From: Eubacteriales bacterium
GTDB lineage: Bacteria; Bacillota; Clostridia; Lachnospirales; Lachnospiraceae
Assembly: GCA_030539395.1 (NCBI GenBank)
Contig: JAUNSC010000013.1
Span: 16,732-80,731, forward strand
Direction of reading: 5' to 3'
DNA length: 64,000 bases
Made by a program: the position numbers and the translations under genes. Of this stretch, positions 63,986 through 64,000 are shown in pieces; the stretch's first letter is position 1, and each line of letters starts with the position of its first letter. Under the pieces are notes generated by a model. The model made no database searches. It was not told the DNA's origin and saw nothing but the letters and a program-made list of their open reading frames with translations.

Positions 63986-64000
63986 GACCTCTCACACCAC

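Noticed and set aside
63919-64000. TPP riboswitch before thiM
   Set aside because: None of the conserved THI-box sequence is present in the part of the leader that is visible.
1-64000. CRISPR arrays, tRNA, rRNA, insertion sequences
   Set aside because: No regularly spaced repeats, cloverleaf sequences, rRNA stretches or transposase genes were seen on reading both strands by eye; a model-based scan was not possible.

Overview
The window looks like a housekeeping stretch of a Gram-positive, spore-forming anaerobe of the Clostridia, most likely family Lachnospiraceae. Pointers are a stand-alone AICAR transformylase, sporulation genes yqfC/yqfD, a complete minCDE set beside mreBCD, the electron-bifurcating pair nfnAB, Rex, many operons with 4-bp start/stop overlaps, strong AGGAGG ribosome binding sites and an AT-leaning base composition. 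Genus cannot be settled from the sequence alone. There is no rRNA, tRNA, CRISPR array, transposase or phage block.

Layout. Positions 1-4566 are on the + strand: the end of a purine gene, purH-type AICAR transformylase, a CapA-like membrane protein, an SOS-type YneA division inhibitor with two LexA boxes, and a Xer-type tyrosine recombinase. Just past the recombinase stop lies a 27-bp palindrome (4571-4597) that looks like a chromosomal dif site, followed by a bidirectional terminator. From there to 58857 every gene is on the - strand. Read in the direction of transcription (right to left), these genes are: lysC; rex-nnrD-alr-mazF-CBS protein; yebC and a CYITT-box protein; tepA; uppP-ftsK; nfnA-nfnB; a Dabb protein, rlmH and a HAD phosphatase; DUF2284; yqfC-yqfD-phoH-ybeY; a DUF3048 protein; a MurJ/SpoVB-type flippase; proB-DUF896-folate cyclo-ligase-proA; miaB-mutS-mutL-miaA-PLP enzyme-two flavoproteins; radC; mreB-mreC-mreD-PBP2-minC-minD-minE-rodA-mgsA-DacF-type carboxypeptidase; a small P-loop protein; HlyD-like protein-yggS-sepF-ylmH-aroB-lspA-rluD; and cytidylate kinase-like-dtd. 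On the right, one ABC-F gene is on the + strand and a thiamine salvage operon thiM-thiE-HAD-thiD is on the - strand.

How the genes work together. Much of the window serves cell envelope and division: MreBCD, PBP2, RodA, MinCDE, SepF, UppP, FtsK, alanine racemase, a D,D-carboxypeptidase and the flippase. A second theme is genome maintenance: MutS/MutL, RadC, FtsK, the Xer recombinase with its dif-like site, and YneA, which would stop division during DNA damage. A third is redox and nucleotide cofactors: NfnAB, Rex, NnrD and thiamine salvage. tRNA and rRNA modification enzymes (MiaA, MiaB, RluD, RlmH, YbeY, Dtd) are scattered through the operons.

The most interesting region is 2850-4690: SOS-controlled yneA, an odd inverted repeat, a Xer-family recombinase and a dif-like site exactly where the two co-oriented gene blocks converge. 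This suggests the replication terminus. Other points worth following are the large insert inside the PBP2 transpeptidase domain, two uncharacterised proteins at the head of the sepF cluster, a HAD enzyme built into the thiamine operon, and a mazF toxin gene without an antitoxin but with repeated motifs at its promoter. Intergenic gaps are all under 300 bases.
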